A stretch of DNA of 45,351 nucleotides, taken from contig CAIWRI010000134.1 of NCBI GenBank assembly GCA_903915035.1, forward strand, positions 1 to 45,351, given 5' to 3'. This document shows positions 45,228-45,351 of this stretch, piece after piece (position 1 is the stretch's first letter; each line of letters begins with the position of its first letter). Made by a program: the position numbers and the translations under genes. The notes beneath the pieces are model-generated. The model was not told where the DNA came from, did no database searches, and worked only from the letters and a program-made list of their open reading frames with translations. Origin of the DNA: an uncultured Nitrosomonadales bacterium (GTDB lineage: Bacteria > Pseudomonadota > Gammaproteobacteria > Burkholderiales > Gallionellaceae).

Positions 45228-45351
45228 GTAAGCGTCCAGCCGTTCCATCTTGAAGTCGTTGGCGAAAGCTAAGAGCATAGCGTCCACCTAATTTAAGTGG
45301 ACACTATCATGAGCACTACGAATTCTGCGTCACGCCGACGCACGTATACAA
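45228..45351 (+). mobile_element. left end of an IS66-like insertion sequence (cut by window)
   Basis: GTAAGCGTCCAGCCG at 45228 fits the IS66-family terminus, which typically begins GTAAGCG. An inverted pair GTCCAC/GTGGAC lies about 25 bases before the first gene. The right end lies outside the window. Confidence 0.6.
45309..45351 (+). CDS. IS66-like accessory/transposase OrfA, first 14 codons
   Basis: The frame begins MSTTNSASRRRTYT and is cut by the window edge. The RRRTYT start is typical of the helix-turn-helix TnpA proteins of IS66 and IS3 relatives (usually followed by P-E-F-K). With the GTAAGCG terminus upstream, IS66 is favoured. Confidence 0.5.
   Translation, partial: MSTTNSASRRRTYT

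Noticed and set aside
17285-45351. Duplicate of the tRNA-Val 3' end as an attR site
   Set aside because: I scanned for the T-arm/acceptor sequence and did not find a convincing second copy within the window.

Overview
The window looks like a chromosomal segment of a betaproteobacterium, probably in the Nitrosomonadales/Gallionellaceae neighbourhood. This is inferred from gene order (prfB-recJ, rpsF-rpsR-rplI-dnaB), the RF2 frameshift site, TATAAT-type promoters and moderate GC; the species cannot be fixed from sequence alone.

Bases 1-17,300 are mostly core genome. There is a degenerate left edge with a 20-bp tandem repeat. Then come prfB (programmed frameshift) and recJ on the minus strand, and a MarR-controlled RND efflux operon (marR, outer-membrane lipoprotein, membrane fusion protein, RND pump). 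A graveyard of broken minus-strand genes follows (FtsZ paralogue, DUF2442, DUF4160, Sel1-repeat). After it lie a CPA1 Na+/H+ antiporter whose 3' end runs into a heptamer repeat array, the ribosomal operon rpsF-rpsR-rplI with its terminator, dnaB, and a tRNA-Val(GAC) with its own promoter and terminator.

From 17,300 on is a genomic island. A decayed tyrosine integrase sits directly behind the tRNA, followed by a truncated RadC and short remnants. Then, from about 18.75 to 43.45 kb, there is one nearly gapless plus-strand run of defence genes: a three-gene ABC-3C module (Mrr-like nuclease effector, small middle component, DUF2326 ATPase) directly followed by a complete type I BREX set, brxA-brxB-brxC-pglX-pglZ-brxL.

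The BREX operon carries cargo at three internal positions. An AAA ATPase plus a PD-(D/E)XK-like protein lie between brxC and pglX. An RT-nitrilase gene (DRT type 1/UG1 architecture) lies inside pglX, dividing it into a methyltransferase half and a specificity/C-terminal half with clean start/stop junctions. An AlbA/Schlafen-type ATP-binding protein and a Septu PtuA-PtuB pair lie between pglX and pglZ. A GIY-YIG-like protein with LRV-type repeats follows brxL, and the window ends in the left end of an IS66-like element.

A second layer is a family of heptamer-repeat elements: arrays of AGTGNNN facing arrays of CACTNNN. One 473-bp copy encodes a 23S-rRNA-intervening-sequence type four-helix-bundle protein (with a nonsense codon) and sits in-frame in the first pglX half. 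Two short copies lacking the gene sit in-frame in the second pglX half. A related array overruns the antiporter stop codon. These elements and the split BREX methyltransferase are the most unusual features of the window.
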